From positions 864,501-928,500 of the forward strand of contig NZ_JACCCY010000001.1 of assembly GCF_013409575.1 (NCBI RefSeq): a DNA stretch of 64,000 nt. The letters are read 5' to 3'. The translations under genes were made by a program, and so were the position numbers. Of the stretch, positions 1 to 9,907 are shown piece after piece. The stretch is from Macellibacteroides fermentans. GTDB taxonomy: Bacteria > Bacteroidota > Bacteroidia > Bacteroidales > Tannerellaceae. Positions within the stretch are counted from its first letter, which is position 1. Each line of letters starts with the position of its first letter. Under the pieces are notes generated by a model, which did no database searches, was not told where the DNA came from, and saw only the letters and a program-made list of their open reading frames with translations.

Positions 1-911
1 CCACGTTTGGGGAATTTAAACTGAAGAGTGGAAGACATGGGGAAGAAATAATCGTTATGCCCGTCCAGCTTCAGAGCATTAACCTCCGTTGGAAGTCCCA
101 GATCCAAAAACTCGTGAGCCGTATCCAGGATATGTGCACCCCAGTCACCCAAGGCACCTAAACCAAAGTCATACCAGCAACGCCATTGTCCCAGATGAAA
201 ATCCTTATTATAGTCATGATAAGGTACAGACATCAACCAGGTATCCCAATCCAATGTAGCAGGGACAGCTTCTTTATCCGGGAATTTACGAATATTCGTA
301 TCCCATCCGTGCCAACGGCGCGGAGAGTTCATGTGGGCCGTAATAGCAGTTACATCTTTTATAATTCCGGCCTCTTTCCAGGCTTTGAACTGAAAATAGT
401 TTGCTTCCGAATGCCCCTGATTACCCACCTGGGTTACAAGTTTGTTATTCTTACGGGCCATCTCCATCAGCAATTCAATTTCATAAAATGTTCTGGCCAT
501 AGGCTTCTCAACATATACATGCTTACCTAATGCCATTGCCATCATACAAATAGGAAAATGGGCATGATCCGGAACACCCACAACCACAGCCTCTATTTCG
601 TTTCCCATCTTATCAAACATCACCCGGAAGTCTTTAAACTGTCTCGCCGACGGAAATTTAGCCATATTAGCCTGGGTATGAGGAGCACCCATATCCACAT
701 CACATAACGCAACGATGTTTGCAAGACCTGTTTTATCAAACTCATTCAGAATCTCACCACCACGGTTTCCGATCCCCACACATGCCAAATTGATGCGCCT
801 GTTAGCTCCGCTTACCCGTTTCTGACCGGCTGCATTCAGGTTAACGCCTCCAACAGTCAATCCTGCCGAGAGAAGCATTGTGTTTTTTAAAAAATCTCTT
901 CTTGTTGTCAT
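1..911 (-). CDS. Gfo/Idh/MocA-family oxidoreductase, Tat-type signal (3' end outside window)
   Basis: About 303 residues of an NAD(P)-dependent sugar oxidoreductase are visible; the reading frame is open to the window edge, so the C-terminus is missing. The N-terminus MTTRRDFLKNTMLLSAG looks like a twin-arginine signal, so the enzyme is probably folded before export to the periplasm. The Rossmann glycine motif (VGIGNRGG) lies near residues 45-52 and the family EKP signature, which carries the catalytic lysine, near 135-137. It is followed downstream on the same strand by the end of the window and preceded by GH88, but it has its own promoter. Together with a second homologue at 11.4 kb it suggests oxidation of a sugar, possibly to a 3-keto form. 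Substrate is not deducible. Confidence 0.9.
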   Translation of the reverse strand, partial: MTTRRDFLKNTMLLSAGLTVGGVNLNAAGQKRVSGANRRINLACVGIGNRGGEILNEFDKTGLANIVALCDVDMGAPHTQANMAKFPSARQFKDFRVMFDKMGNEIEAVVVGVPDHAHFPICMMAMALGKHVYVEKPMARTFYEIELLMEMARKNNKLVTQVGNQGHSEANYFQFKAWKEAGIIKDVTAITAHMNSPRRWHGWDTNIRKFPDKEAVPATLDWDTWLMSVPYHDYNKDFHLGQWRCWYDFGLGALGDWGAHILDTAHEFLDLGLPTEVNALKLDGHNDYFFPMSSTLQFKFPKR

Positions 912-1052
912 TACAAAGAATATTAAGTAAGTTATTAAATTAGGTTAAATCGACAACGTGCTCGCACACATTCACTTTTAAAAAAAATGTAAAAACTGAA
1001 TGGTTACAAATAGCACTGCTTAAACTCCATACATTTACACTGTCTAACGGAG

Positions 1053-1082
1053 CAAACGTACTCAATTTATCGGTAGGTACAA
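1053..1082 (-). promoter_or_regulatory. Bacteroidota promoter of the partial oxidoreductase gene
   Basis: On the minus strand TTG (1082-1080), 19 nt, then TACGTTTG (1060-1053), matching the Bacteroidota -33/-7 pattern. It predicts a leader of about 135 nt and shows that this gene can be transcribed separately from the GH88 gene. The rest of 912-1159 shows no gene. Confidence 0.6.
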
Positions 1083-1159
1083 TAGAGTTATTTACCAAAA
1101 AACTTTAGTATATTATCAAATTAACAAAAAATATAGATAGTAGACCTTAAAAAGACAGT

Positions 1160-2362
1160 CTACCGATGCAATACCAGCTTTCTGTATCTCAAAAGCGCCT
1201 CAACAAAATAATAATCGCCGTAGGTTAGCGGTACATCCACTTCCGAGTTTCCGGGAAGGTGACCCACTCCGTGCTTAAGTATAAAGCAGCCGTTTGTTCC
1301 TGTCTCAGCCAGATATTGAGGCGAAGCCAACGTACGTAGTTGCGATTCGGCAAAGGCCAGGTAGTTCTGTTTAAGGGGCTCCTCAACAAACTGACTCAAT
1401 TCGATAAGCGACGAAGCCATGATCGCAGCAGCCGAAGCATCACGCAATGCATTAGGTATATCGGGCGCGTTAAAGTCCCAGTACGGAATTTTGTCGGCCG
1501 GCATATTGGGATGATTCATCAAAAAAGCCGCAATGTGTTTCGCCTGATCCAGGTAGCGTTTGTCTCCTGTTTCACGATACATCATTCCAAAACCGTACAA
1601 ACCCCAAACCTGACCTCTGGCCCAGGCACTTTCGTCGCTGTAACCCTGATGTGTACACTTAACCTCCACATTACCGGTTTCGGGAACATAAGACACTACG
1701 TGATACGAACTGTAATCGGGACGGAAATGATTGCTGATCGTTGTATTGGCATGAGTAACGGCAATATCCCGAAAACGGTTGTCGCCGGAAGCCTTGGCAG
1801 CCCACATAAGAAATTCCAGGTTCATCATGTTATCAATAATAACCGGAAACTGCCATTTATTACTTCTCCCCCACGATTGGATGCAACCCACCTTCCCGTT
1901 GAAACGAGACGATAAAGACGCAGCTCCGTTTAGAAGCACCCGGTTGCAAGAGTCCACCCCCGTAATCCGTAAGGCATTTCCATAACTGCAATACAACATA
2001 AAACCCAGATCGTGGGTTCCTTTATTATACTGCTCTTTATTTATCCGGTTTGTAAACATCCATGCGTACTTCTCCAGCTCCTTATTTCCGGAGTTTTCAT
2101 ACAAATACCACAATGTACCCGGAAAGAATCCACTGCACCACCAAGCAGAGTTAGAAGTTACCAGCTTTCCCTCCTTATCCACGGTACGAGGTAAGGCATC
2201 CGGAATCTCCTCCATGGTTTTAGCAAGAAGCAAACTCTGAGATTCTGCCCGGCTGAGTACTTGGTCGATCACCTCTGCCATTCCAGGATCTGATTGGGCG
2301 TTTACCGATGGCATGATCAATAGAAAAGAAAATAAGATTAATAATGAATTTCTCATAATCAT
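1160..2362 (-). CDS. Glycoside hydrolase family 88 (unsaturated glucuronyl hydrolase-like)
   Basis: A 400-residue protein with a Sec signal peptide (hydrophobic 5-20, likely cut after Ala22). GH88 enzymes remove the unsaturated uronic acid that polysaccharide lyases leave at the non-reducing end, by hydrating the 4,5-double bond. The two aspartates expected of the family are visible: D118 in THDLGF and D177 in IIDNMMNLE, 59 residues apart as in characterised members, and the WARGQVWGLYGF motif lies at 247-258. Divergent from the ECF sigma gene, so it belongs to the utilization locus. No polysaccharide lyase is present in the window, so the source of unsaturated substrate is unknown; related GH88/GH105-like proteins can accept other glycosides. 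Confidence 0.88.
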   Translation of the reverse strand: MIMRNSLLILFSFLLIMPSVNAQSDPGMAEVIDQVLSRAESQSLLLAKTMEEIPDALPRTVDKEGKLVTSNSAWWCSGFFPGTLWYLYENSGNKELEKYAWMFTNRINKEQYNKGTHDLGFMLYCSYGNALRITGVDSCNRVLLNGAASLSSRFNGKVGCIQSWGRSNKWQFPVIIDNMMNLEFLMWAAKASGDNRFRDIAVTHANTTISNHFRPDYSSYHVVSYVPETGNVEVKCTHQGYSDESAWARGQVWGLYGFGMMYRETGDKRYLDQAKHIAAFLMNHPNMPADKIPYWDFNAPDIPNALRDASAAAIMASSLIELSQFVEEPLKQNYLAFAESQLRTLASPQYLAETGTNGCFILKHGVGHLPGNSEVDVPLTYGDYYFVEALLRYRKLVLHR

Positions 2363-2423
2363 AAAATAAGGGATATAAATTATTTAAATAAAAAAGCAAC
2401 ATTATCCGATAAATCAATCCGGC

Positions 2424-2431
2424 CAAAAGTA
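2424..2431 (-). promoter_or_regulatory. -7 box upstream of the GH88 gene
   Basis: TACTTTTG on the minus strand 62 nt upstream of the GH88 start. No matching -33 TTTG is seen at the right spacing, so activation may be needed or the site may be spurious. Confidence 0.35.
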
Positions 2432-2566
2432 AAACTTTTTCGTTAAATTGTGACTATTAATTCGGATAAAACAGATTTGAAAACTATATAAACCATCCTT
2501 ATACTGTCAAAATCAGCTGTGAATGAGGGGCAGATTAAAGTTTTACCAGATGAAAGTAAAAAGAAG

Positions 2567-2597
2567 TTGTTAAAGAATAAAAAATAGTCTACTTTTG
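2567..2597 (+). promoter_or_regulatory. Promoter of the ECF sigma gene
   Basis: TTG (2567-2569), 20 nt, TACTTTTG (2590-2597), followed 20 nt later by the sigma-factor start codon. This is a good housekeeping Bacteroidota promoter, so basal sigma expression does not appear to need its own product. Confidence 0.65.
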
Positions 2598-2617
2598 GGA
2601 CAGATATAAACCTCAAA

Positions 2618-3214
2618 ATGTTAACAGAAGATCTGAATATTGAAAACCAACAACAGGTGTGGGACCGTTTCAGGGAAGGAGACGATACCGCCTATTCTTT
2701 GATTTATAAAGAGTATGCCCATGTTATGTTTTCATTTGGCATGCGGTTTACTACAGACCGCGAACTGGTAAAAGACTGCATTCAGGACATTTTTGTGAAA
2801 TTATACAGTAAAAGGCAGCAGCTTAACAGCACAGGCAGCATTAAATTTTATCTGCTTGTTGCCATGAAAAACGAACTATTCAATATTTTCAGGAAAAACA
2901 TCACCTTTTATTCCATTCATACGATGGAGTACGACCTGGCGTCGGACATACAACTGGAAGATAAGCTTATCAACGACGAAGAAAGCATTGAGCGGAACAA
3001 TATGATCTCTCAGATTCTCGAAATACTTACACCCAGGCAGCGAGAGGTTATCTACTACCGATACATTGAGGAACTTTCATTTGCAGAAATCGAACAACTT
3101 ATGCAAATCAACGTTCAATCCATTCAGAATCTTATCCAGCGATCTATCAAAAAAGTAAGGGAAAAGTTTCCCGATTATGTGCTGTATGCACTATTCCCTA
3201 TTATATTCCAATAA
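2618..3214 (+). CDS. ECF-type RNA polymerase sigma factor
   Basis: A 198-residue sigma-70 family protein. Region 2 (core binding and -10 melting) spans about residues 25-95, and region 4 with the helix-turn-helix about 135-185 (LTPRQREVIYYRYIEELS). There is no region 1 or 3, as expected of an extracytoplasmic-function sigma. It sits 101 nt before a FecR-type anti-sigma and upstream of SusC with an N-terminal STN domain, the standard trans-envelope signalling arrangement: substrate binding by SusC releases the sigma to transcribe susC onward. Target promoters were not identified in the 4534-4656 gap. Confidence 0.93.
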   Translation: MLTEDLNIENQQQVWDRFREGDDTAYSLIYKEYAHVMFSFGMRFTTDRELVKDCIQDIFVKLYSKRQQLNSTGSIKFYLLVAMKNELFNIFRKNITFYSIHTMEYDLASDIQLEDKLINDEESIERNNMISQILEILTPRQREVIYYRYIEELSFAEIEQLMQINVQSIQNLIQRSIKKVREKFPDYVLYALFPIIFQ

Positions 3215-3315
3215 TTTTAAAGGAAAAAACTTTTTTCTTACACAAAGTGAGTATAAATAAAATCCGGCTGTGTATTATATGTAGTTGGGTAATAAATCCG
3301 GCCCAGTAAAATATA

Positions 3316-4533
3316 ATGACAAACGTTGATTATTCTAAATTTACATCCGAAGATTTCTTAAAAGACACGTACTTTTTGAAATCAATAAAAACGCCAACCA
3401 AAGAGTCGAATGCCTTTTGGGAAGAACAATTATTGACTGAAAAGATTCGGGAAAAGGAATTCAGGGTTGCAAAAAATATCATTTTGTCGGCCAATATACC
3501 TCACCATACCATTTCGGAGGAGGAGTTGAGTGAACTATGGAATAAGATAGAAAAATCCAATAAGCAAAAGCCGTTGCAACGGCATAGCCGACTCATTCAA
3601 TTTGCATCTGTTGCAGCCAGTCTCGCCATCTTGTTTGCCCTTTCGTATACCTTCTGGAGTAAACAAAGCAATAACGACAGTTCTTTAATCTCAATTGCAA
3701 AATCGATGCAGATACAGGGAGATTCGTCGGCTGTGCAACTTATCTTGAATAATGAAAAAAACATTACGCTTGATCAGGAGAATGTAACTATCGAATACAA
3801 TGCCACAGGAGACGTTATTGTAAACAAACAACAGGTAGCACATAATATCGCATCAAATACGAATGGACCTGCACAGTTGGCCGAAACGAATACATACAAC
3901 CAGTTGATTGTCCCCAAAGGGAAAAGGTCGTCCATCGTTTTTGGAGACGGCACCAAGCTCTGGGTAAATTCGGGCAGCCGCATAGTCTATCCTATCAGTT
4001 TCGAAAAGGACAAACGAGAAATCTATGTTGAAGGCGAAGTATATCTGGAAGTCACCAAAGATAAAAGCCGGCCGTTTATCGTATCGACCAATAAAATGAA
4101 CATAGCTGTGCTGGGAACCTCTTTCAATGTAACGGCCTACACGTCAGACAAGGAGCAGTCGGTTGTCCTTGTAACCGGAGCTGTGGAAGTAAAAACAGAT
4201 AGTAATAAGAAAATTGCACTTACACCCAACAACCGGCTCACCTATACCGGCGGCCAGTTAGATGTAGAAAATGTGGATGCATCCCTCTATGTATCATGGG
4301 TGGAAGGCTTATACATCTATAACAGCGAAAAGCTTGGAACCATTCTGGACCGTCTGTCGCGGTACTACGGAAAGACCATCACCTATGATGCAAGGGTTTC
4401 CGAATTAAGATGTTCCGGTAAACTGGATATGAAAGACGAACTGCTGGATGTACTGGCCGGTCTTGCCCAAACGGCACCGATCACCTGGCAGTATAACGAG
4501 ATAGAAAACGAACTTTGTATAACCTATAAATAG
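3316..4533 (+). CDS. FecR-family anti-sigma factor
   Basis: A 405-residue inner-membrane regulator. The N-terminal ~95 residues are cytoplasmic and should hold the sigma; one membrane segment lies at about 95-112 (FASVAASLAILFALSYTFW); the periplasmic FecR domain spans roughly 195-290 and a DUF4974 domain about 330-405. The periplasmic part is expected to contact the STN domain of the downstream SusC. Gene order sigma, anti-sigma, SusC supports this pairing. Between this gene and susC (4534-4656) only an AT-rich spacer is seen. Confidence 0.92.
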   Translation: MTNVDYSKFTSEDFLKDTYFLKSIKTPTKESNAFWEEQLLTEKIREKEFRVAKNIILSANIPHHTISEEELSELWNKIEKSNKQKPLQRHSRLIQFASVAASLAILFALSYTFWSKQSNNDSSLISIAKSMQIQGDSSAVQLILNNEKNITLDQENVTIEYNATGDVIVNKQQVAHNIASNTNGPAQLAETNTYNQLIVPKGKRSSIVFGDGTKLWVNSGSRIVYPISFEKDKREIYVEGEVYLEVTKDKSRPFIVSTNKMNIAVLGTSFNVTAYTSDKEQSVVLVTGAVEVKTDSNKKIALTPNNRLTYTGGQLDVENVDASLYVSWVEGLYIYNSEKLGTILDRLSRYYGKTITYDARVSELRCSGKLDMKDELLDVLAGLAQTAPITWQYNEIENELCITYK

Positions 4534-4656
4534 AAGAGCCTATGTAAGATAGCTGTTTATGTAACAAATGGACCGGAAAATACCCCCATACTTCCCGGTC
4601 CGGATTTTAATTTCAATAACTCACTAAAGTTTTAAACCTAAAATCTATACAAATGT

Positions 4657-7600
4657 ATGATGAAAAATCGAAATATAAGAGCGTTAGATGCTAATATTGA
4701 GAAATTCTGTAGAATTATGAGAATCACGACTCTCTTTCTGATTATAGCAATGAGTATCAGTGCAAAGCCGGAGACCTATTCACAGTCGACTTTCTTTACA
4801 CTGGAACTGAACAATCGGACGGTAAAAGAGGTATTCAATGAAATAGAAAAGAAGAGTAACTTTATATTCTTTTACTATGATAATGCAGTCGACGTGAACC
4901 GAAAGGTAAACGTAAACAGTAAGAATCAGACCGTCGATAAAATTCTGAACAAGGTATTTGCCGGTACGGATAATACGTATGTTATCAACGACCGTCAGAT
5001 CTTTATTTCAAAGAAGTCCGATCTACCCCGTAATCCATCCACTACACAGCAACGGAATCTGGTCAAAGGGAAAGTACTGGACGAGAACGACGAGCCCTTG
5101 CCGGGCGCTGCCATATTGGTAGTAGGAAGTACGCGAGGCGTTACGACGGATATAGACGGATCGTTTGAGATTGAAGTAGGAGCAACCGAGAAACTTACCA
5201 TCTCTTACTTAGGGATGCAAGACCAGATAATCACCGTTGGTAACCAACGCACTTTGGTTGTTAAACTTAAAGCCAAGGCCGACGAACTGGATGAAGTTAC
5301 GGTTGTTGCTTTCGGTAAGCAAAAGAAAGAAAGTGTTATCGGTGCCATTACCTCTGTTACGGTAAGCGACCTGAAGGTTCCGGTAGGTAAGATCAGTACC
5401 AGTCTGGCCGGACAGATGGCCGGTATTGTTGCCGTTCAACGTTCTGGAGAACCCGGATCGGGAGCCGATTTCTGGATCCGCGGGGTTAATACCTTCGGAG
5501 CGAATAACCGTCCGCTTGTTCTGGTGGATGGGATTGAACGCCCCCTCGACCTTGTGGATACGGAAGATATTGAGACATTTTCCATATTAAAAGACGCTAC
5601 CGCTACGGCAGTTTACGGTGTAAGAGGTGCCAACGGCGTTGTACTTGTTACCACCCGCAAAGGGAAAGAGGGAAAACCGGTGATAAGCGGCCGCGTTGAG
5701 TACGGGGTTATGTCTCCTACCAAAATGCCTAAAATGACCGACGCACTGGAGTTCATGAAGCTCTATAACGATGTATATAAAGAAGACAACAACGGTAATG
5801 TCTTTTATACCGAAGAGGAAATGAACAAATACCTTAGCGGTGTGGATCCCGATCTATATCCCAATGTAAACTGGATGGATGAGATATACAAAGACATGAC
5901 CACCAGTCAGCGTGTCAACATAAACATCTCCGGTGGTGGAAAGAATGTACGTTACTATGTGGCCGGATCCATATACAACGAAAACGGGGTATTCAATGCC
6001 GAAAAGGGTGACGAATACAACCCTTCACTGAAATGGACCAAGTATAATTTCAGGTCTAACATAGATATTGATCTATCTAAAAGCACCATGCTGAACCTTA
6101 ATTTATCTACACAGTATGATGTAAAGAACAAACCTGATACAGACGACCTCTGGATTTATTCATTCCAAACCGTACCTATTGCCATTCCGAAAGAGTATTC
6201 TGACGGAACCACTGCCCGTACCCCCATCGGAGTAAACCCGTACAACTTGCTTAATAAGACCGGTTACGTACAACAATTTAATAACAATGCCCAGTCGCTG
6301 ATTGGACTTACACAAGACTTTTCGGATTTAATTACTCCGGGACTGAAAGCGAATGTTAAGTTTTCGTGGGATGCGGTAAACTCTACCACTACATCAAGGT
6401 ATAAATCTCCTTCAACCTATTATGCCACCGGTCGCGACGAAGAGGGAAATCTTATTTTCAAGAAGAACAACGATGGAAACGACTACCTTTCGTTGTGGAG
6501 CGGCAGTAGCGGCGAGCGTACCACCTATCTGGAAGCATCGGTGAATTATGAAAATATTTTTGACGAAAAGCACCGGGTTGGCGGATTGTTCCTGTTCAAC
6601 ATGCGCGAACGCATCAACAACTTCCCCGGATCCTACGTACTGTCTCTGCCCTATCGCCATCAGGGTATCGCAGCCAGAGCAACCTATTCGTTTATGGATA
6701 AGTACTTTGTTGAAGGAAACTTCGGATACAACGGCTCCGAGAACTTTGCACCCGGCAAACGATTCGGATTCTTTCCATCCGTTGCATTAGGTTACATGAT
6801 AAGCAACGAGCAATTTTTCACACCACTTTTACCGGTTATCAGCTCGTTGAAGTTTAAGGGATCGTACGGAACCATCGGTAACGACCAGATTGGCGGCGAC
6901 AGACGTTTTGCCTTTAATCCGGAAATGCTTGTGGGCGGTGGATACGGTTTCGGCGAAGTAGGTCAGACTTGGCTTACAGGTATAGCCACAGGCTATCCGG
7001 GCAGTCCGAATGTATCCTGGGAAAAGGCCATCAAGATGAACGTGGGTGTAGAAATGGAACTGTTCCACTCCCTCAAAATCCAGGCCGATTACTTTGAAGA
7101 GAAAAGAGAGGGAATCTTTATCTTAAGAGAAAGCGTACCTTCGGTAGTGGGTATCAACGTTAACCCCTATGTAAACCTGGGTAGAATGAAGAACAGCGGT
7201 ATCGACCTTTCGTTGGAATACAATAAACAGATAGGCGATTTCAATGTATCCGGAAGGGGAAACTTTACGTTTAACCGTAATAAAAAACTGTACGACGACG
7301 CTCCTACCCCTATTTACGACTACCAGAGTGTGATAGGTAAACCGTTGTACCAGCAATTCGGATTGGTATGCCTTGGATATTTCGAATCTGAAGAAGACAT
7401 AGCCAACAGTCCGGTTCAGCAATATGGCGTTGTTCGTCCGGGTGATAGAAAATACAAGGATGTAAACGGCGACGGAGTGGTAAACAGTTACGACAAAGTA
7501 GCCATCGGAAGAACCCACGTTCCCGAAATCAACTATGGATACGGAGTAAGTATCGGTTGGAAAGGATTCGACGTATCCATATTTATGCAAGGCGTTGCCA

Positions 7601-8013
7601 ACGTGACTAACTTTATGGACGGATCACCTATCAATGGCTTTGAGAATGCAAACCTGTTCCTGTCGGGCGTTTACGAAGATGTGGCGTTAAACCGGTGGAC
7701 TGTCGAAAATCCGAATCCAAATGCCAAATATCCACGCATGTCGTCGTATATAAACCAGAACAACAAGCAATTGTCCACTGCCAAGCAATATGATGCCAGC
7801 TTCATGCGTCTAAAAAATGCCGAACTGGGATATACCATTCCAAAAAACATTACACAACGTTTGGGAGTATCCACCTTCAGATTCTATCTGCAGGGAGTGA
7901 ATCTGCTTACATTCTCTAAATTCAAGCTTTGGGACCCGGAACTCAACAACTCCATGGGAGCAACTTATCCGAATATGAGAGTAGTAAATTTGGGTATTAA
8001 TCTTAATTTCTAA
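4657..8013 (+). CDS. SusC/RagA-family TonB-linked outer-membrane transporter with STN domain
   Basis: A 1118-residue TonB-dependent transporter. An N-terminal signal anchor/peptide lies at about 25-43, an STN signalling domain at about 50-115, a carboxypeptidase-regulatory-like repeat at about 135-215 (begins KGKVLDENDEPLPGA), a plug at about 225-345 with the typical NRPLVLVDGIE, and the remainder is the beta-barrel ending in NLGINLNF. The STN domain links it to the ECF/FecR pair. It should import an oligosaccharide captured by the SusD partner that follows 5 nt later. ATG at 4657 was chosen; a second Met follows immediately. Confidence 0.95.
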   Translation: MMKNRNIRALDANIEKFCRIMRITTLFLIIAMSISAKPETYSQSTFFTLELNNRTVKEVFNEIEKKSNFIFFYYDNAVDVNRKVNVNSKNQTVDKILNKVFAGTDNTYVINDRQIFISKKSDLPRNPSTTQQRNLVKGKVLDENDEPLPGAAILVVGSTRGVTTDIDGSFEIEVGATEKLTISYLGMQDQIITVGNQRTLVVKLKAKADELDEVTVVAFGKQKKESVIGAITSVTVSDLKVPVGKISTSLAGQMAGIVAVQRSGEPGSGADFWIRGVNTFGANNRPLVLVDGIERPLDLVDTEDIETFSILKDATATAVYGVRGANGVVLVTTRKGKEGKPVISGRVEYGVMSPTKMPKMTDALEFMKLYNDVYKEDNNGNVFYTEEEMNKYLSGVDPDLYPNVNWMDEIYKDMTTSQRVNINISGGGKNVRYYVAGSIYNENGVFNAEKGDEYNPSLKWTKYNFRSNIDIDLSKSTMLNLNLSTQYDVKNKPDTDDLWIYSFQTVPIAIPKEYSDGTTARTPIGVNPYNLLNKTGYVQQFNNNAQSLIGLTQDFSDLITPGLKANVKFSWDAVNSTTTSRYKSPSTYYATGRDEEGNLIFKKNNDGNDYLSLWSGSSGERTTYLEASVNYENIFDEKHRVGGLFLFNMRERINNFPGSYVLSLPYRHQGIAARATYSFMDKYFVEGNFGYNGSENFAPGKRFGFFPSVALGYMISNEQFFTPLLPVISSLKFKGSYGTIGNDQIGGDRRFAFNPEMLVGGGYGFGEVGQTWLTGIATGYPGSPNVSWEKAIKMNVGVEMELFHSLKIQADYFEEKREGIFILRESVPSVVGINVNPYVNLGRMKNSGIDLSLEYNKQIGDFNVSGRGNFTFNRNKKLYDDAPTPIYDYQSVIGKPLYQQFGLVCLGYFESEEDIANSPVQQYGVVRPGDRKYKDVNGDGVVNSYDKVAIGRTHVPEINYGYGVSIGWKGFDVSIFMQGVANVTNFMDGSPINGFENANLFLSGVYEDVALNRWTVENPNPNAKYPRMSSYINQNNKQLSTAKQYDASFMRLKNAELGYTIPKNITQRLGVSTFRFYLQGVNLLTFSKFKLWDPELNNSMGATYPNMRVVNLGINLNF

Positions 8014-8018
8014 TAAAT

Positions 8019-9845
8019 ATGAAAACAAAAATCATTTATATCACCATACTGATGTGCTGTTTATCCTTCACTTCGTGCGAATCTTATCTAACCCATTACC
8101 TGGGTGATCAGATGACCGTGGAAGAGGTGTTTGACAAACGTGAAACAACTGAAAGGTATCTGGCTCAGGTATACTCTTTTCTTCCTAACGATAAGAATGT
8201 ACTGGACAACATGGTACCCTGTTCGGACGAAGCCTATTTTTCGTGGACAGCCTGGGTTAATTACATTTCTCAGAACGATGGATCGTGGAATCCAACCACA
8301 AACAATTATCACACCTGGAGCAATTACTACAAAGGGATTAATCAGGCTACAGTTTTCATGAACAACGTGGATCTGTGTCTGGAAGTATCTGCCGAGAACA
8401 GAAAGATAATGAAAGCGGAAGCCCGTTTCTTAAGGGCATTCTATTATTTCCTGCTCTTCAGACAATACGGACCGGTCTTTATCTGGGGAGACAACACTCC
8501 TGACCTTACCATCCCGAACGACGAAGTGGACAGACATACGGTGGACGAATGCGTGAAGTTTATCTCGGACGAGTTAAGTCTTGCTGCGGCCGATCTTCCT
8601 CTCAAGATAGCCGACCCTTCCTGGTACGGACGTGCAACCAAAGGTGCCGCATTGGCAGCCAAATCCAGATTAATGCTTTATGCAGCCCGACCCTTGTTTA
8701 ACGGAGCCAGCCTGTATAAAGGGATGAAAAATCATTACGGGAACTTCCTGTTCCCTCAAACCGCCGATCCATCCAAATGGGATCTGGCAGCTGCAGCAGC
8801 CAAAGAGGTTATCGACCTGGGAGCATACCAGCTATATAAAACCACAACCGGCGACACACCTTTTATGCAGGCCATCAACTCCTATTCGGGAATTTTCTTC
8901 GAATTATGGAACGACGAATTGATTTTTGCCCGCTGGGATGGCGACGGCTACAGCTGGGGTGTTCGTGCTGCTCCCCCCATGGTATTAAAAGAGGGATACG
9001 GAGGTTATGCACCTTCAATTAAACTGGTAGACACCTATCCGATGGGTGAATCCGGCCGATATCCTATAACCGGATACAAAAGCAACGGGACTCCTATTGT
9101 TGACGAACTTTCAGGATATCAGGAAGATGGTTTCGTTGATAATTATACACATCCTATAGACGGTACTCAGATAAAGGCACACCACAGTGTGATAGGCAGG
9201 GATGCCCGTTTCTACGCATCCATATTATGGAATGGTATGAACTGGATCAATACGTTCAACGGCACCAAACTGGTTACATTCTACGATGGAGGAACCTCTT
9301 CGTTCAACAACAAGACCGGCGACTTTGTAAAGGTTGGTTATATGTTCAGACGTATGAGCGATCCGCGTAACGACACCGAAAACGGTAAATGGGGTAAATT
9401 CAGCTGGCCTTTCTTCCGTCTGGCCGAGATCTACCTGAACTATGCCGAAGCATGCAACGAAATGACCAACCGGAATGAAGCCGAAGCTCTATTATATTTC
9501 AATAAGGTAAGAAACAGAAGCGGACTGAATAATATCGAAGTGGCCTACCCCGAGATAATCGGCAATCAGGCACTTTTCAGGGAACTGCTGCGTAAGGAAA
9601 GAATGGTTGAATTAGCCTTCGAGAATCATCGTTATTACGACATCAGAACATGGATGATTGCACCACAGGAAAGCAACGGTCCACGTTTCGGACGCGAACT
9701 GAGAGCTAAGAATTTCGAAGACTCATGGAAAAGAACCAGCGAGATCTGTTCACCCATTGTTTTCGAACCCAAGCACTATTTTTTCCCTATCCATCAGAAT
9801 CAGTTGAACGAGATGAAAAACATCACTCAAAACTATGGATGGTAA
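8019..9845 (+). CDS. SusD/RagB-family surface glycan-binding lipoprotein
   Basis: A 608-residue lipoprotein with a lipobox ending at Cys20 (LSFTSC). The body has the alpha-helical TPR-rich fold typical of SusD: FLRAFYYFLLFRQYG near residue 135-150 and the C-terminal LRKERMVELAFENHRYYDIR around 525-545. It forms the lid over the SusC pore and binds the incoming glycan at the cell surface. Five nucleotides separate it from susC, so the two are co-transcribed and probably co-assembled. Confidence 0.95.
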   Translation: MKTKIIYITILMCCLSFTSCESYLTHYLGDQMTVEEVFDKRETTERYLAQVYSFLPNDKNVLDNMVPCSDEAYFSWTAWVNYISQNDGSWNPTTNNYHTWSNYYKGINQATVFMNNVDLCLEVSAENRKIMKAEARFLRAFYYFLLFRQYGPVFIWGDNTPDLTIPNDEVDRHTVDECVKFISDELSLAAADLPLKIADPSWYGRATKGAALAAKSRLMLYAARPLFNGASLYKGMKNHYGNFLFPQTADPSKWDLAAAAAKEVIDLGAYQLYKTTTGDTPFMQAINSYSGIFFELWNDELIFARWDGDGYSWGVRAAPPMVLKEGYGGYAPSIKLVDTYPMGESGRYPITGYKSNGTPIVDELSGYQEDGFVDNYTHPIDGTQIKAHHSVIGRDARFYASILWNGMNWINTFNGTKLVTFYDGGTSSFNNKTGDFVKVGYMFRRMSDPRNDTENGKWGKFSWPFFRLAEIYLNYAEACNEMTNRNEAEALLYFNKVRNRSGLNNIEVAYPEIIGNQALFRELLRKERMVELAFENHRYYDIRTWMIAPQESNGPRFGRELRAKNFEDSWKRTSEICSPIVFEPKHYFFPIHQNQLNEMKNITQNYGW

Positions 9846-9907
9846 ATTGCAGCGAATCCTGCAGTCATTAAAGTATTAATTCAGTTACGAATAATAAATC
9901 ATATCAT

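Noticed and set aside
1340-2194. Several plus-strand open frames opposite the GH88 gene
   Set aside because: They lie wholly antisense to a clear glycoside hydrolase and have no family features.
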